From Betaproteobacteria bacterium (GTDB taxonomy: Bacteria > Pseudomonadota > Gammaproteobacteria > Burkholderiales > Casimicrobiaceae), in assembly GCA_013298145.1 (NCBI GenBank), contig JAAFJO010000003.1, positions 248,001 to 312,000 of the forward strand: a stretch of DNA of 64,000 bases. The letters run 5' to 3'. The first letter of the stretch is position 1; each line of letters starts with the position of its first letter. Of this stretch, positions 35,648 to 45,466 are shown one piece after another. Both the position numbers and the translations under genes were made by a program. A model generated the notes under the pieces. It did not search any database. It worked only from the letters and a program-made list of their open reading frames with translations, and was not told where the DNA came from.

Positions 35648-38031
35648 CTCGTTCCATTTCCCGAACTCCTATTTCCCGACCGCGCTTCCATACGTTGGCC
35701 CACGCACTTCTCGTCGCGGGCGTGCTCAGTGCGTCGGCGCTCGTTGTTGCCCAAGAAGCGTTCGTCGTACGTGATATCCGCGTCGAAGGCTTGCAGCGCA
35801 CCGATCCGGGCACTGTTTTTAACTATCTCGGCGTCAAAGTGGGTGACCGTTTCGATCAAGCGGCCGCCTCGAAGGCCATCAAAACGCTCTACGAAACCGG
35901 CTTCTTCCGCGACGTTCGAGTTGAGGCGCAAGACGGCGTATTGATCGTGTCGGTGGTCGAGCGACCCACCGTCGCTGCGATCAACATTAGCGGCGCGCGT
36001 GAGTTCGATTCGGACACGCTCAAAAAGGCATTGCGCGACGCTGGGCTCTCAGAAGGAAAAATCCTTGATCGCACGATTCTGGATCGTGCCGAGCAAGAGA
36101 TTAAGAAACAGTATTTGTCGCGCGGGCGATACGACGTCGAAGTGACCACGACGCTTACCCCGCTCGAGCGAAACCGCACGTCCATTGCGATTGAGGTGAA
36201 AGAAGGTGAGGTTGCTCGCATCGAGTCGATCAACATCATCGGCGCGAGTGCATTCACGGAGAAAGTGCTCTTGGAGCAAATGCAGCTGTCCACAGGCGGC
36301 TGGTTCTCTTGGTATACAAAAGATGACCAATACTCGCGGCAAAAACTCTCGGCTGATTTAGAGGCTGTACGCGCGTATTACACGAATCGAGGGTTTCTCG
36401 AGTTCAACGTGGAATCCACGCAGGTTTCGCTCTCGCCGGATCGCACCAAAGTATTCATCACCGTTAATATCAGCGAGGGCGCGAAATTTACGGTATCGGG
36501 TGTTTCGCTGTCTGGCGAACTTCTGCTGCCCGAGGGTGAGCTTCGCGCGCTGATTCCGGTCAAGTCTGGAGACGTGTTCAATCGCACGCGCTTGGCTGAT
36601 GGCGCAAAGTCAATCAGCGACCGCTTGGGACGAGAAGGTTACGCATTTGCAAGCGTTAATACAGTGCCAGAAATTGATCGCGCCAACCAAACGGTTGCCT
36701 TCAATTACGTCATTGATCCGGGCCGACGGGTGTATGTTCGCCGAATCAACGTCGCAGGTAACGTACAGACGCGCGACGAAGTGATTCGTCGCGAGATGCG
36801 ACAGCTTGAGGCGTCTTGGTATGACCAAGCCAAAATTCAGCGCTCGAAAATTCGTCTTGATCGCCTCGGTTTCTTCGAAGAAGTCACCATGGATAACCAG
36901 GCCGTGGCCGGTTCAAACGATCAGATCGATGTAGACGTTACCGTCAAAGAGAAAAATACTGGCACGATCAACGCAGGCGCTGGCTACTCGAGCTCGGAGA
37001 AACTCGTTCTCTCCGCATCGTTGTCGCAAAACAACGTGTTGGGAACAGGCAACGCGCTTGCCGTTCAGGTGAACACCAGTCGAGCGTCGAAAACAGCAGT
37101 AATCGCGTATTCAAATCCCTACTGGACGGCAGATGGCGTGAGCCGCGGCTTTGATGTTTACCGCCGCACCTATGACCCGACTTCCACGGGTGGTGGCAGC
37201 TACATTCTCGAAACGTTTGGCTCAGGCGTACGCTTCGGGATTCCGATTAGCGAGACTGACTCGGTCAGCCTTGGCGTGTCCGGTGAACATTCAAAGCTGA
37301 CTCTCAGTCCCGGTATCAGCCCGCTGCGTTTCTTCGATTACCAGAAAGAGTTTGGTAGCAGTACCAACACATTTAAGGTGCAGAGCGGCTGGGCGCGCGA
37401 TACCCGGGACAGTATCGATTACCCAACGCGCGGTTGGTTCCAAAGCGTCAGCGTGGAGTCCACGCTGCCCGTTACCAACATCAAGTACTACAAGATCAAT
37501 TACCAGGCGCAGTATTTCCTGCCGCTCTTCGCGGGGCTTGTGTACGGCGCCAATCTCGAGATGGGCTTCGGTAACGGCTACGGTGGTAGTTCGTTGCCTT
37601 TCTTCCAGAATTACTATGGCGGCGGCGTTGGGTCGGTACGAACCTACGATACCAACTCGCTGGGCCCGAAGGAGTCTGTCACTACGACAAACCGTAATCC
37701 CGACGGCACCGAAACGCTGGTCACGCGTTTCAACGGAAGCGCACTCGGTGGCCGCCGCAAATTCACAATCAACAACGAGATTTTGTTCCCGTTCCCTGGG
37801 GCAAAAAACACGCGCGACGTACGCGGCAGCGTGTTCTTTGACGCAGGTCAAATCTATGATCGTGGCGATCCGCTCCAAAAGGATAACGAGCGTTTCCATT
37901 TCTCGGCGGGCATCGCGCTCGCTTGGAAGTCGCCGATCGGTGCGTTGAAATTCAGCTACGGTGTTCCACTCGGAAAGAAGCCTGACGATAAAATTCAACG
38001 CTTCCAGTTCCAAGTCGGAACCTTGTTCTAG
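35644..38031 (+). CDS. bamA: Outer membrane protein assembly factor BamA
   Basis: Central pore of the BAM complex, which inserts beta-barrel proteins in the outer membrane. 795 residues: a signal peptide (cleavage near VVAQ|EA), five POTRA domains to about residue 430, and a 16-strand Omp85 barrel ending in the required C-terminal Phe (FQVGTLF). The conserved barrel lock region includes GGVGSVRTYDTNSLGP. The start is GTG 35644, a GTGA overlap with rseP. Confidence 0.97.
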   Translation: MTRSISRTPISRPRFHTLAHALLVAGVLSASALVVAQEAFVVRDIRVEGLQRTDPGTVFNYLGVKVGDRFDQAAASKAIKTLYETGFFRDVRVEAQDGVLIVSVVERPTVAAINISGAREFDSDTLKKALRDAGLSEGKILDRTILDRAEQEIKKQYLSRGRYDVEVTTTLTPLERNRTSIAIEVKEGEVARIESINIIGASAFTEKVLLEQMQLSTGGWFSWYTKDDQYSRQKLSADLEAVRAYYTNRGFLEFNVESTQVSLSPDRTKVFITVNISEGAKFTVSGVSLSGELLLPEGELRALIPVKSGDVFNRTRLADGAKSISDRLGREGYAFASVNTVPEIDRANQTVAFNYVIDPGRRVYVRRINVAGNVQTRDEVIRREMRQLEASWYDQAKIQRSKIRLDRLGFFEEVTMDNQAVAGSNDQIDVDVTVKEKNTGTINAGAGYSSSEKLVLSASLSQNNVLGTGNALAVQVNTSRASKTAVIAYSNPYWTADGVSRGFDVYRRTYDPTSTGGGSYILETFGSGVRFGIPISETDSVSLGVSGEHSKLTLSPGISPLRFFDYQKEFGSSTNTFKVQSGWARDTRDSIDYPTRGWFQSVSVESTLPVTNIKYYKINYQAQYFLPLFAGLVYGANLEMGFGNGYGGSSLPFFQNYYGGGVGSVRTYDTNSLGPKESVTTTNRNPDGTETLVTRFNGSALGGRRKFTINNEILFPFPGAKNTRDVRGSVFFDAGQIYDRGDPLQKDNERFHFSAGIALAWKSPIGALKFSYGVPLGKKPDDKIQRFQFQVGTLF

Positions 38032-38042
38032 GCCAACTGATT

Positions 38043-38621
38043 ATGGGTGCTTCAACTCGGTGCAGCGCATTGAGCGCTTTCACTGCGCGCTGGCTGGCAT
38101 TGCTCGCGGCGTCGGTGTTTTTGGTTCCGGCTCTCGTGAGCGCGCAATCGCCTGCGGCGGTGGGCACGGCGAGCCCGGGGGCTCGTTCAGGCGATCTGAA
38201 AATCGGTTTCGTCAATACAGAAAAGCTCTTGCGGGAGTCCGTGCCCGCCCAGCGTGCGCTGAAGAAGCTCGAGCGCGAATTTGCTACCCGTCAAGCCGAG
38301 GTTGAGAAGCTTGCGAAGCGATTCCGAGACGCCACCGCCGCATTTGACAAAGATCAACTTTCAATTTCCGACGAGGCGCGGCGCACGCGTCAACGCGAAC
38401 TCGAGGTGTTAAGCCGCGATGTTCAGCGTGCGCAGCGCGAGCTGCGTGAAGACGAAAATCTTCGGAAAAATGAAGAATTGACGCAATTGCAGGAAAGAGC
38501 ACAGCGCGCGATCGAAAAAATCGCGGCGACTGAGAAGTTCGATTTGATTCTCCAGGAAGCGGTGTTTTTCCACCCACGCATCGACATCACTGATCGCGTG
38601 CTCAAGGCGCTCGCCGAGTAA
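38043..38621 (+). CDS. skp: Periplasmic chaperone Skp/OmpH
   Basis: Holds unfolded outer-membrane proteins during transit to BamA. 192 residues with an N-terminal signal peptide (hydrophobic [20 protein letters not shown]), then [16 protein letters not shown] and a long charged coiled-coil (residues ~70-165, [20 protein letters not shown] onward) forming the tentacles, and a C-terminal strand with [10 protein letters not shown]. It sits between bamA and lpxD as in most beta/gammaproteobacteria. Confidence 0.95.
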   Translation: MGASTRCSALSAFTARWLALLAASVFLVPALVSAQSPAAVGTASPGARSGDLKIGFVNTEKLLRESVPAQRALKKLEREFATRQAEVEKLAKRFRDATAAFDKDQLSISDEARRTRQRELEVLSRDVQRAQRELREDENLRKNEELTQLQERAQRAIEKIAATEKFDLILQEAVFFHPRIDITDRVLKALAE

Positions 38622-38626
38622 TCATT

Positions 38627-39667
38627 ATGGGCCGATCACTTGCGTCACCGGAGTCGGTTGGCGCGTTGGCCGCACGAATCGGCGCAGAAATCAGGGGTGA
38701 CGCGAACACGCAAATCGTGTCCGTGGCCAGCTTGACTGGTGCGTCAATTGGCGAGCTTAGTTTTTTTTCGGATAAAAAATTTGCTTCGGTGCTCGCGTCG
38801 ACGAACGCAAGTGCCGTGATCGCACCGGCAATCGCCAAGCTCCCGGAGCGCTGTGTACATCTTGTGCATGCAAATCCGCATCAAGCATTTGCTACTTTGT
38901 TGGCACAACTTTTCCCAGAAACTGCCGACTTTAACGGGGCAACGCTCTCAAGTGAGGTGCTAGCGAAAATGGGGTTAAACCGCGTTTTTATTCACAACAG
39001 TTCGACTGTTGGCGCGAAAAGTTGTATCGGTGAAGGCACGGTGATTCACGCAGGTGTCCGCATAGGAAACAACGTCCGAATCGGCGCGGATTGCGTGCTT
39101 TACCCAAACGTTGTGGTGCGCGATGGCGTAGTGATCGGCGACCGCTGCATTTTTCAGCCTGGCGCGGTGATTGGAAGCGACGGCTTTGGCTTTCAGCCGA
39201 CCGCTTCGGGCTGGATGAAGGTTCCTCAGGTGGGGACCGTAATCATTGGGAATGATGTGGAGATCGGCGCAAACACGAGCATAGATCGGGGCGCGATCGA
39301 AGATACCGTGATCGGCGATGGGGTGAAGATAGACAACCTTGTCCAGATCGCGCACAACGTTCGCATTGGAGAGCACACTGCTATCGCAGGTTGTGCAGGG
39401 GTGGCCGGTAGCGCGATCATTGGCAAGCGCTGCATGATTGGCGGCGCGGCTCGAATCATCGGCCATCTTGAAATCGCTGATGATGTGATTGTTTCAGGCG
39501 GTACGTTGGTTGCCGACTCGATCCGTGAGAAGGGGCGCTACACCGGCGTGTTCCCGACCACTTCACATCGAGACTGGATGCGGCTCGCAGCTGGACTTCG
39601 GCGTAGCGTTCGCGCGGCGCGCAATACAAACCAAGACGGCAAAGACGAGACAGTGGGAACCGAATGA
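38627..39667 (+). CDS. lpxD: UDP-3-O-(3-hydroxyacyl)glucosamine N-acyltransferase
   Basis: Third step of lipid A synthesis; adds a second hydroxyacyl chain from ACP. 346 residues: N-terminal uridine-binding domain ([19 protein letters not shown]), then a left-handed beta-helix with many hexapeptide turns ([40 protein letters not shown]), the catalytic histidine in [18 protein letters not shown] and a C-terminal helix. It ends with an ATGA overlap with fabZ. Confidence 0.97.
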   Translation: MGRSLASPESVGALAARIGAEIRGDANTQIVSVASLTGASIGELSFFSDKKFASVLASTNASAVIAPAIAKLPERCVHLVHANPHQAFATLLAQLFPETADFNGATLSSEVLAKMGLNRVFIHNSSTVGAKSCIGEGTVIHAGVRIGNNVRIGADCVLYPNVVVRDGVVIGDRCIFQPGAVIGSDGFGFQPTASGWMKVPQVGTVIIGNDVEIGANTSIDRGAIEDTVIGDGVKIDNLVQIAHNVRIGEHTAIAGCAGVAGSAIIGKRCMIGGAARIIGHLEIADDVIVSGGTLVADSIREKGRYTGVFPTTSHRDWMRLAAGLRRSVRAARNTNQDGKDETVGTE

Positions 39668-40161
39668 GCGACGCGAACAGCCCAAAAAACACAATGACGC
39701 TAGACATCGCCCGCATACGCGCGCTGTTGCCGCATCGCTATCCATTCCTCTTAGTGGATCGTGTCACTGAAATCGAGCTAGGGAAGCGAATCGTCGCGCT
39801 AAAAAACGTGACGGTGAACGAACCGTTTTTCAACGGGCATTTCCCCACTGCGCCCGTGATGCCGGGCGTGCTCATCATCGAAGCGCTAGCTCAAGCGGCA
39901 GCCATACTTGCCTTCGAATCGGATAAAGCAGTCGGCGAGGGTACTCAACGTGTGGTCTACCTGGCAGGCATCGACGATGCGCGATTTAAGAAGCCCGTTG
40001 TGCCTGGCGACCAACTCGTGCTTCACGTAGAAATTGAACGCATCGTGAAAAACATTGGCAAGTTCAAAACAACCGCGACGGTGGACGGCAAGCTCGTCGC
40101 CGCCGCGACGCTCATCGCCGCGCTGCAACCGAGCCCACCGCAAGCAAGCGCAGCGGAGTAG
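39664..40161 (+). CDS. fabZ: 3-hydroxyacyl-ACP dehydratase FabZ
   Basis: Hot-dog fold dehydratase of fatty-acid synthesis. 165 residues with [15 protein letters not shown], the catalytic His in [19 protein letters not shown] and Glu in [12 protein letters not shown]. The N-terminal ten residues before MTLDI are extra compared with most relatives; an internal ATG gives the shorter form. It is located between lpxD and lpxA, where it competes for hydroxyacyl-ACP. Confidence 0.97.
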   Translation: MSDANSPKNTMTLDIARIRALLPHRYPFLLVDRVTEIELGKRIVALKNVTVNEPFFNGHFPTAPVMPGVLIIEALAQAAAILAFESDKAVGEGTQRVVYLAGIDDARFKKPVVPGDQLVLHVEIERIVKNIGKFKTTATVDGKLVAAATLIAALQPSPPQASAAE

Positions 40162-40165
40162 AGCG

Positions 40166-40957
40166 GTGGCGCGCATTCATCCAACAGCAATCGTCGCGTC
40201 TTCGGCGGAACTCGCGTCTGACGTCGAGGTTGGGCCGTTTTCGACGGTCGGCGAACACGTGCGTATCGGCGCGGGTTCGAAACTTGTCTCGCACGTTGTG
40301 ATTGACGGGCACACGACGATCGGTGAACGAAATACTTTTTTCCCGTTTTCGTCGATTGGCCTTGCCCCGCAAGATAAGAAGTACGCTGGCGAGCCGACCC
40401 GCGTTGTAATCGGCAACGACAACGTCTTTCGCGAAAGTTGCACCATTCATCGCGGTACGGCTCAAGATAACGGCGTGACGACGTTGGGTTCGAGAATTCT
40501 CGTGATGGCCTACGCGCACGTTGCGCATGATTGCCTCGTGGGTGATGATGTGATCCTTGCGAACGCGGCAACACTTGCCGGGCACGTGCAGGTCGGTGCG
40601 TTTGCAATCATTGGTGGTCTCGCCGGAGTGCATCAGTTCTGTCGCGTTGGTCAGCATGCGATGATCGGCGGCTGCGCCTGCGTCACGCAAGATGTTGCAC
40701 CGTACGTGCTCGGGCATGGTAATCCGTTTTCAGTCAGTAGCGTGAATCTCGAAGGCTTGAAGCGGCGTGGATTCGATGCCGATGCAGTAGCTGCGGTTCG
40801 CGATGCGCACAAAATCGTGTGGCGCTCAGGACATGTTCTGGCGGAAGCAAGAGTGCATCTACTCGCGCTTCATGATGCATCCAGCGCATCTGCGCAAGCC
40901 GCATTAAAACCACTGATTGATTTTCTCGCGGTCAGCGGACGCGGCCTCGCGCGATGA
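40166..40957 (+). CDS. lpxA: UDP-N-acetylglucosamine O-acyltransferase
   Basis: First step of lipid A synthesis. 263 residues of hexapeptide beta-helix: RIHPTAIVASSAELASDVEV, FPFSSIGLAPQDKKY, TIHRGTAQD, the catalytic His in AYAHVAHDCLVGDDVILANA, and GHGNPFSVSSVNLEGLKRRG. The start is GTG 40166, 4 bp after fabZ, with GGAG 7 nt upstream; the frame is open from 40055 only as a shadow of fabZ. It overlaps lpxB (ATGA). Confidence 0.97.
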   Translation: MARIHPTAIVASSAELASDVEVGPFSTVGEHVRIGAGSKLVSHVVIDGHTTIGERNTFFPFSSIGLAPQDKKYAGEPTRVVIGNDNVFRESCTIHRGTAQDNGVTTLGSRILVMAYAHVAHDCLVGDDVILANAATLAGHVQVGAFAIIGGLAGVHQFCRVGQHAMIGGCACVTQDVAPYVLGHGNPFSVSSVNLEGLKRRGFDADAVAAVRDAHKIVWRSGHVLAEARVHLLALHDASSASAQAALKPLIDFLAVSGRGLAR

Positions 40958-42123
40958 CTCGGCGAGTGGTAATCGTCGCTGGAGAAACCTCCGGCGACCA
41001 ATTGGCTGCGCATCTGGTTGAAGACGTGCGCGCGCTCGACCCCGCGGTCGAGTTCTACGGTGTGTGCGGCCCGAAGATGCGCGCTGCAGGCGTCGTGCAG
41101 TGGTTCGATCACGAAACGCTTGCGGTGCGCGGCTACGCAGAAGTCTTGTCGTCGCTGCCGCGCATCCTGCGCCTAAAACGCGAACTTCTCGCAAAAGTGA
41201 GTGAGCTCAATCCCACGCTCTACATTGGCGTGGATGCGCCTGACTTTAATTTGCGAATCGAGCGCGAAGTGAAATCGCGCGGCGTGCGGACGATGCACTA
41301 TGTGTGTCCGTCATTTTGGGCATGGCGTCCAAAGCGTGCGGCACGTTTCCACGAAGCGATTGATCGCATGCTTTGTGTGTTTCCGTTTGAACCTGCACTG
41401 CTTGAACCGCATCGCGTGAGCGCGCGGTTCGTCGGGCATCCGCTCGCGCGCGCAATCCCGCCTGCAGACGTCTCAAAGTTTGAACTACGTAAAAGCATCT
41501 CCCGATTCAAAGACGACGCGGTCGTTGGTGAGCTGATCGCGGTGTTACCCGGGTCTCGCGTGAGCGAGCTGAACTATCACGCAGAACTTTTCGTGAACGC
41601 CATCGAAATCGTTGCGCGTGAACGCCCGAACGCTCGTTTTTTGGTGCCGCTTGTGAACCGAGAAACGCGCGCGATTTTCGAAACAGCGCTTTGGTCTCAT
41701 GGCGCATCGCTGGTTGAGCGTGTCGATTTACTCTTCGGGCATGCTGATTTTGCGCTGCGTGCTGCAGACGTCGGTTTGATCGCCTCGGGCACGGCAAGTC
41801 TTGAGGCGGCGATGCACGGCTGCCCGCATGTCGTGACCTACCGGATCAGCGCGCTCACACACGCGATCGTGAAGCGCAAGCTTCTGCTGCCCTATGTCTC
41901 ACTACCGAACATTCTTGAGAAAGAGTTCTTGGTGCCGGAGCTGCTGCAGAAAGCGGCCACCGCAGACGCGCTGGCGAAGGCGCTGCTTGAGTTGTTGATG
42001 TCGAACGAGACGCGCCAACGGATGACAGAGCGATTCGCGGCCATCCGGGCGCGGTTGCAAGCGCCCGAGCCACACGCATCAGGCCGCGCCGTATTGGAGA
42101 TGCTGGGCGAATCCAGCACCTAG
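40954..42123 (+). CDS. lpxB: Lipid-A-disaccharide synthase
   Basis: GT19 glycosyltransferase joining lipid X and UDP-diacyl-GlcN. 389 residues with VVIVAGETSGDQLAAHLVED, FYGVCGPKMRAAGV, VGVDAPDF-type IGVDAPDFNLRIE, PSFWAWRPKRA, FVGHPLA, LPGSRVSELNYH and ASGTASLEAAMHGCPHVVTY. It is the last lipid A gene of the block; a 102-bp AT-rich gap then precedes rnhB. Confidence 0.97.
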   Translation: MTRRVVIVAGETSGDQLAAHLVEDVRALDPAVEFYGVCGPKMRAAGVVQWFDHETLAVRGYAEVLSSLPRILRLKRELLAKVSELNPTLYIGVDAPDFNLRIEREVKSRGVRTMHYVCPSFWAWRPKRAARFHEAIDRMLCVFPFEPALLEPHRVSARFVGHPLARAIPPADVSKFELRKSISRFKDDAVVGELIAVLPGSRVSELNYHAELFVNAIEIVARERPNARFLVPLVNRETRAIFETALWSHGASLVERVDLLFGHADFALRAADVGLIASGTASLEAAMHGCPHVVTYRISALTHAIVKRKLLLPYVSLPNILEKEFLVPELLQKAATADALAKALLELLMSNETRQRMTERFAAIRARLQAPEPHASGRAVLEMLGESST

Positions 42124-42225
42124 ACGGTAAATCAAGTTTCAACAGGGCGAATTCACGAATCTATTTGCGATCAAGTTATCAAATAATACGTCGTAAGCCC
42201 TAATTAAATATGAGGTCAGCGTCCA

Positions 42226-42831
42226 ATGTTGTGCGGAATCGATGAAGCAGGACGCGGACCGCTGGCGGGGCCGGTGTACGTTGCCGCTGTCGTCCTCGGC
42301 GAAGGCGGGCGCGCGATTGCAGGAATCAACGATTCGAAGAAACTTACCGAGAAGAAGCGCGATGAACTTGCTTTGCTCATTAAGGCTGAGGCAGTTGCGT
42401 GGGCCATTGTGGCGGTGGACGAAGCCACGATCGATGCGATCAATATTCTGCAGGCGACGCTTCGCGGCATGTATCTGGCATACGATCAGATTCGATGGCA
42501 ACACATGCCGCCTGCGCACGTAAATGAGATCGTGATTGATGGCACGCAACTTCCGCGCGATCTCATCGCACGCTGCGCGAAAGAGCGCACGCGTTTAGTC
42601 GCACTACCCAAAGCCGACGGAAATTATCTTGACGTGGGCGCGGCATCAATTCTCGCCAAAACTGCGCGCGATCATCACATGCTCGAAATGGATTCTCGAT
42701 TCCCAGGCTACGGATTCGCAGAACACAAAGGGTACGGAACAGCTGCACACATGGCTGCCATCGAGCGGCTCGGACCCTGTGCTATTCATCGCAAAAGTTT
42801 CGCGCCCATTGCGCAGTACAAACTGCTATAG
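42226..42831 (+). CDS. rnhB: Ribonuclease HII
   Basis: Removes RNA from RNA-DNA hybrids and misincorporated ribonucleotides. 201 residues with CGIDEAGRGPLAGPVYVAAV (catalytic Asp-Glu pair), INDSKKLTEKKRDEL, EIVIDG (Asp) and VGAASILAKTARDHHM (Asp). It closes the conserved lpx block. The AT-rich upstream gap may carry its own promoter, though no good pair of boxes is visible. Confidence 0.97.
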   Translation: MLCGIDEAGRGPLAGPVYVAAVVLGEGGRAIAGINDSKKLTEKKRDELALLIKAEAVAWAIVAVDEATIDAINILQATLRGMYLAYDQIRWQHMPPAHVNEIVIDGTQLPRDLIARCAKERTRLVALPKADGNYLDVGAASILAKTARDHHMLEMDSRFPGYGFAEHKGYGTAAHMAAIERLGPCAIHRKSFAPIAQYKLL

Positions 42832-42888
42832 AGCCGCTTGACTGGTGCAGTTCTGAGTAGAGCGTGTGCGCAGGTAGCTGTCGTGGGT

Positions 42889-43398
42889 CTACGGTTCGAG
42901 CGCGCGGAACTTGCTCGAGTGAAACACGAGCGGCTCGCCACCGAAACTCTGACAACGAAGCACTTCACCGATAAAGAGTTCGTGATCGCCAACGCGAAAG
43001 TCATTCACTTTCTTACAAACGAAATTCGCGACCGCGTGGGCGATGAGCGGTGGTTCGTTGGCTGAGACGATGAGATCCACGCCTTCGAAGCGATCGGCGG
43101 CGCGTGAGCTGAACTGACGAGCCAAGTGCTCTTGTTCTGCGCTCAACACGCTGACGCTAAAGCGGGCTGCATTGACGAAGACGCGATGCAGCCCGGAGTT
43201 CAAACGCAAACTCCACTGCACGAGCGGCGGATCAAGAGACACCGAACCAAACGAATTCGCGGTCATACCCACGAGTGCGCCCTGATCATCGAGCGCTGTG
43301 ATGACCGTTACCCCCGTTGCAAACGCGCCGAATGCGGCTCGCAGCGCGAGCGGGTCAAGCAACTTTGAAGGGGTGTGGGGGGCGGGAGAAAAAGACAC
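42889..43398 (-). CDS. Flavin reductase-like FMN-binding protein
   Basis: 169 residues of the split-barrel flavin reductase domain: LRAAFGAFATGVTVITALDD, VGMTANSFGSVSLDPPLVQW (FMN contacts), RFSVSVLSAEQEHLARQFSS and a late DHELFIGEVLRC. Such proteins give reduced flavin to a monooxygenase or act as NAD(P)H:flavin oxidoreductases. No monooxygenase partner is adjacent. The start is GTG 43398; it is convergent with rnhB. Confidence 0.88.
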   Translation of the reverse strand: MSFSPAPHTPSKLLDPLALRAAFGAFATGVTVITALDDQGALVGMTANSFGSVSLDPPLVQWSLRLNSGLHRVFVNAARFSVSVLSAEQEHLARQFSSRAADRFEGVDLIVSANEPPLIAHAVANFVCKKVNDFRVGDHELFIGEVLRCQSFGGEPLVFHSSKFRALEP

Positions 43399-43623
43399 TT
43401 GTTTTTTTATTGTTTGCCTGCGCCGAAATTGCGGCGGGTGTATGGCTTGGGAGCAAGGGAGATACCTGCGACCCCGTCACAAACGTTAACACACGTATTT
43501 GAGGCTGGTCGCTGGGAAATACAACGGTTCGAATTGAAGTTGGCGGATTAGACGAGTGCGCTGCTCTTGCCGCGTCAATCGGCTAAAGTTTTGGCTGCAC
43601 AGCATGTGCATGCAAGCTTGCCA

Positions 43624-44916
43624 ATGGACGCCTCACACTCATCCCTTCCTCATGTTGTTGTTATCGGCGGCGGTTTCGCAGGGCTCTGGTGCACCCGCGC
43701 GCTGGCACGCGATGCCGTTCGCATCACACTGATTGATCGAACGAATCATCACCTGTTTCAACCGCTGCTCTATCAGGTCGCAACCGCGGGCCTCTCGAGC
43801 CCGGACATTGCGGCGCCGTTACGCCATATCCTTCGTCGCCAGAGAAATGTTGAGGTCAGGCTAGGTGAAGTCGTTGGCATCGACCCGGTGAACCGCTCGG
43901 TAAAGCTCGCCGACGGTACGCCGGTTGGGTATGACTATTTGCTGGTTGCGAGCGGTGCGACACACTCGTATTTTGGTCACGATGAATGGGCAAGCGTCGC
44001 GCCCGGGCTCAAAACGCTCGACGATGCGCTTGCCATTCGCCGCCGCGTGCTCACCGCTTTTGAGCGTGCAGAGTCGGCGAGCTCAGAAGAAGAGCGCGAT
44101 GCGTGGCTTAGTTTCGTCATTGTTGGGGGCGGCCCCACGGGCGTTGAGCTTGCGGGGACGCTTGCCGAGATTGCCCGCCATACTCTGAAGCGAGAATTCC
44201 GACACATCGATCCTGCGCGCGCAACGGTTCGCCTCATCGAAGCTGGGCCGCGCGTGTTGGCATCCTTTCCGGAGTCGCTTTCAGAAAAAGCACGCGCCCA
44301 GCTTGCCCGCCTCGGCGTCACGGTGCTCACCGGTGCACCGGTCAAGGCCATTGACGCAGCCGGCGTGGAGGTCGGCGAGACGCGTATCGCGAGCAAAACA
44401 GTGCTCTGGGCCGCAGGAGTCGCCGCGTCTACGCTTGGCGCGGAGCTCGCTCGTACATTTAGCGTGGACTTGGATCGCGCGGGGCGCGTCAAGGTGAAGC
44501 CCGATCTTTCCGTCGATGTGGAGTCGCGGGTGTATGTTGCTGGGGATCTCGCCCACATTGCGGATGGGGCTCGCATGGTGCCCGGCGTCGCGCCCGCTGC
44601 GAAGCAAATGGGCGCCTACGTGGCCAATGCGATCCGCGCCTCGCTACGTGCCGAACGGCCTCAGCCATTTAAGTACCAAGATTTCGGCAATCTGGCGACG
44701 ATTGGGCGGCTCGCAGCCATTGTTGATTTGCGTGGACTGAAGTTCTCCGGGCCACTCGCGTGGGCGTTCTGGCTTTTAGCTCACGTGTTCTTCCTCATCG
44801 GATTTCGCAACCGGCTTGTGGTGATGCTCAACTGGGCCTGGTCGTATTGGACCTATCAGCGCAGCGCAAGAATCATCTTAGGAGGCGATTCGCCTCGGCC
44901 CGACAGAAATAGCTAA
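43624..44916 (+). CDS. ndh: Type II NADH dehydrogenase (NDH-2)
   Basis: Single-subunit, non-proton-pumping NADH:quinone oxidoreductase on the inner face of the membrane. 430 residues: FAD loop VVVIGGGFAGLWCTRALA, NHHLFQPLLYQVATAGLSSP (quinone side), NADH loop FVIVGGGPTGVELAGTLAEI, VYVAGDLAHI, and a C-terminal hydrophobic anchor (GPLAWAFWLLAHVFFLIGF). The ATG at 43624 is preferred; the ORF's earlier start adds 19 unrelated residues. It is divergent from the flavin reductase gene. Confidence 0.93.
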   Translation: MDASHSSLPHVVVIGGGFAGLWCTRALARDAVRITLIDRTNHHLFQPLLYQVATAGLSSPDIAAPLRHILRRQRNVEVRLGEVVGIDPVNRSVKLADGTPVGYDYLLVASGATHSYFGHDEWASVAPGLKTLDDALAIRRRVLTAFERAESASSEEERDAWLSFVIVGGGPTGVELAGTLAEIARHTLKREFRHIDPARATVRLIEAGPRVLASFPESLSEKARAQLARLGVTVLTGAPVKAIDAAGVEVGETRIASKTVLWAAGVAASTLGAELARTFSVDLDRAGRVKVKPDLSVDVESRVYVAGDLAHIADGARMVPGVAPAAKQMGAYVANAIRASLRAERPQPFKYQDFGNLATIGRLAAIVDLRGLKFSGPLAWAFWLLAHVFFLIGFRNRLVVMLNWAWSYWTYQRSARIILGGDSPRPDRNS

Positions 44917-45116
44917 GTGGGTTGGACGAAAAAGTTCCGTTTTGTTGGACAAACCGGAAAACAACTGCTATTCACTGTTGGTCTCCAGTTTTTAAGGGCT
45001 ACAGCATGATGAATGAGATTAACGATATCAATCGTTTAACGAGTCTAGTCTTTACTTTACAAGTTGTTGATGTATTTCACTGAGTAGTTATTCGGGTTTC
45101 TCCTACAATCCGCAAC
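44917..45116. other. AT-rich intergenic region upstream of moaD
   Basis: 200 bp, clearly lower in GC than its surroundings. GTTGGAC occurs twice within 30 bp near the left end. A 25-codon ORF (45006-45083) starts with tandem ATGs after AAGGG at 7-nt spacing. TACAAT sits eight bases before moaD. No known riboswitch fold was recognised. Confidence 0.4.
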
Positions 45117-45389
45117 ATGGCTGAAGTACATACGTCGATCCAACTCGTTTTTCTTGCGCGGCTTCGTGAGCGGTTTGGTGTGGCACGAGAAACTTTGTCA
45201 TTGGACAGCAGCGAAATCTCAGTTGCCAGTTTGCTCGCTAAATTACGCTCTCGCGACTCCGTGTTCGCAGATGAGCTGGCAGAGGGGCGCGCCTACCGAG
45301 TTGCGGTGAATCACACTGTCGTTGGCGGCGAACATTCGGTTCGCGCCGGTGACGAGGTCGCAATCTTCCCGCCTGTCACCGGCGGATAA
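45117..45389 (+). CDS. moaD: Molybdopterin synthase small subunit
   Basis: Ubiquitin-fold sulfur carrier of 90 residues that brings two sulfurs to precursor Z in molybdenum-cofactor synthesis. The C-terminus ends EVAIFPPVTGG; the Gly-Gly tail is where the thiocarboxylate forms. FLARLRERFGVARETL is the usual N-terminal strand-helix. Its partner moaE lies 77 bp downstream. No moaA or moaC is in the window. Confidence 0.94.
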   Translation: MAEVHTSIQLVFLARLRERFGVARETLSLDSSEISVASLLAKLRSRDSVFADELAEGRAYRVAVNHTVVGGEHSVRAGDEVAIFPPVTGG

Positions 45390-45466
45390 CCCTCGCTCAC
45401 TACAGTTTCATTTCAATACGTGTTTGCGCGCTTCCGTACCGAGCGCTACAACGCTACGCTTCGTCT

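Noticed and set aside
40055..40165. N-terminal extension of lpxA
   Set aside because: Shadow of fabZ; LpxA proteins start directly at the RIHPTA sequence.
38950..40700. Repeated motifs in lpxD and lpxA as a DNA repeat
   Set aside because: They are the protein hexapeptide turns of the beta-helix, degenerate at DNA level.
44917..45116. Molybdenum-cofactor riboswitch before moaD
   Set aside because: No conserved Moco-riboswitch helices could be traced, and that element is known mainly before moaA and Mo-enzyme genes.
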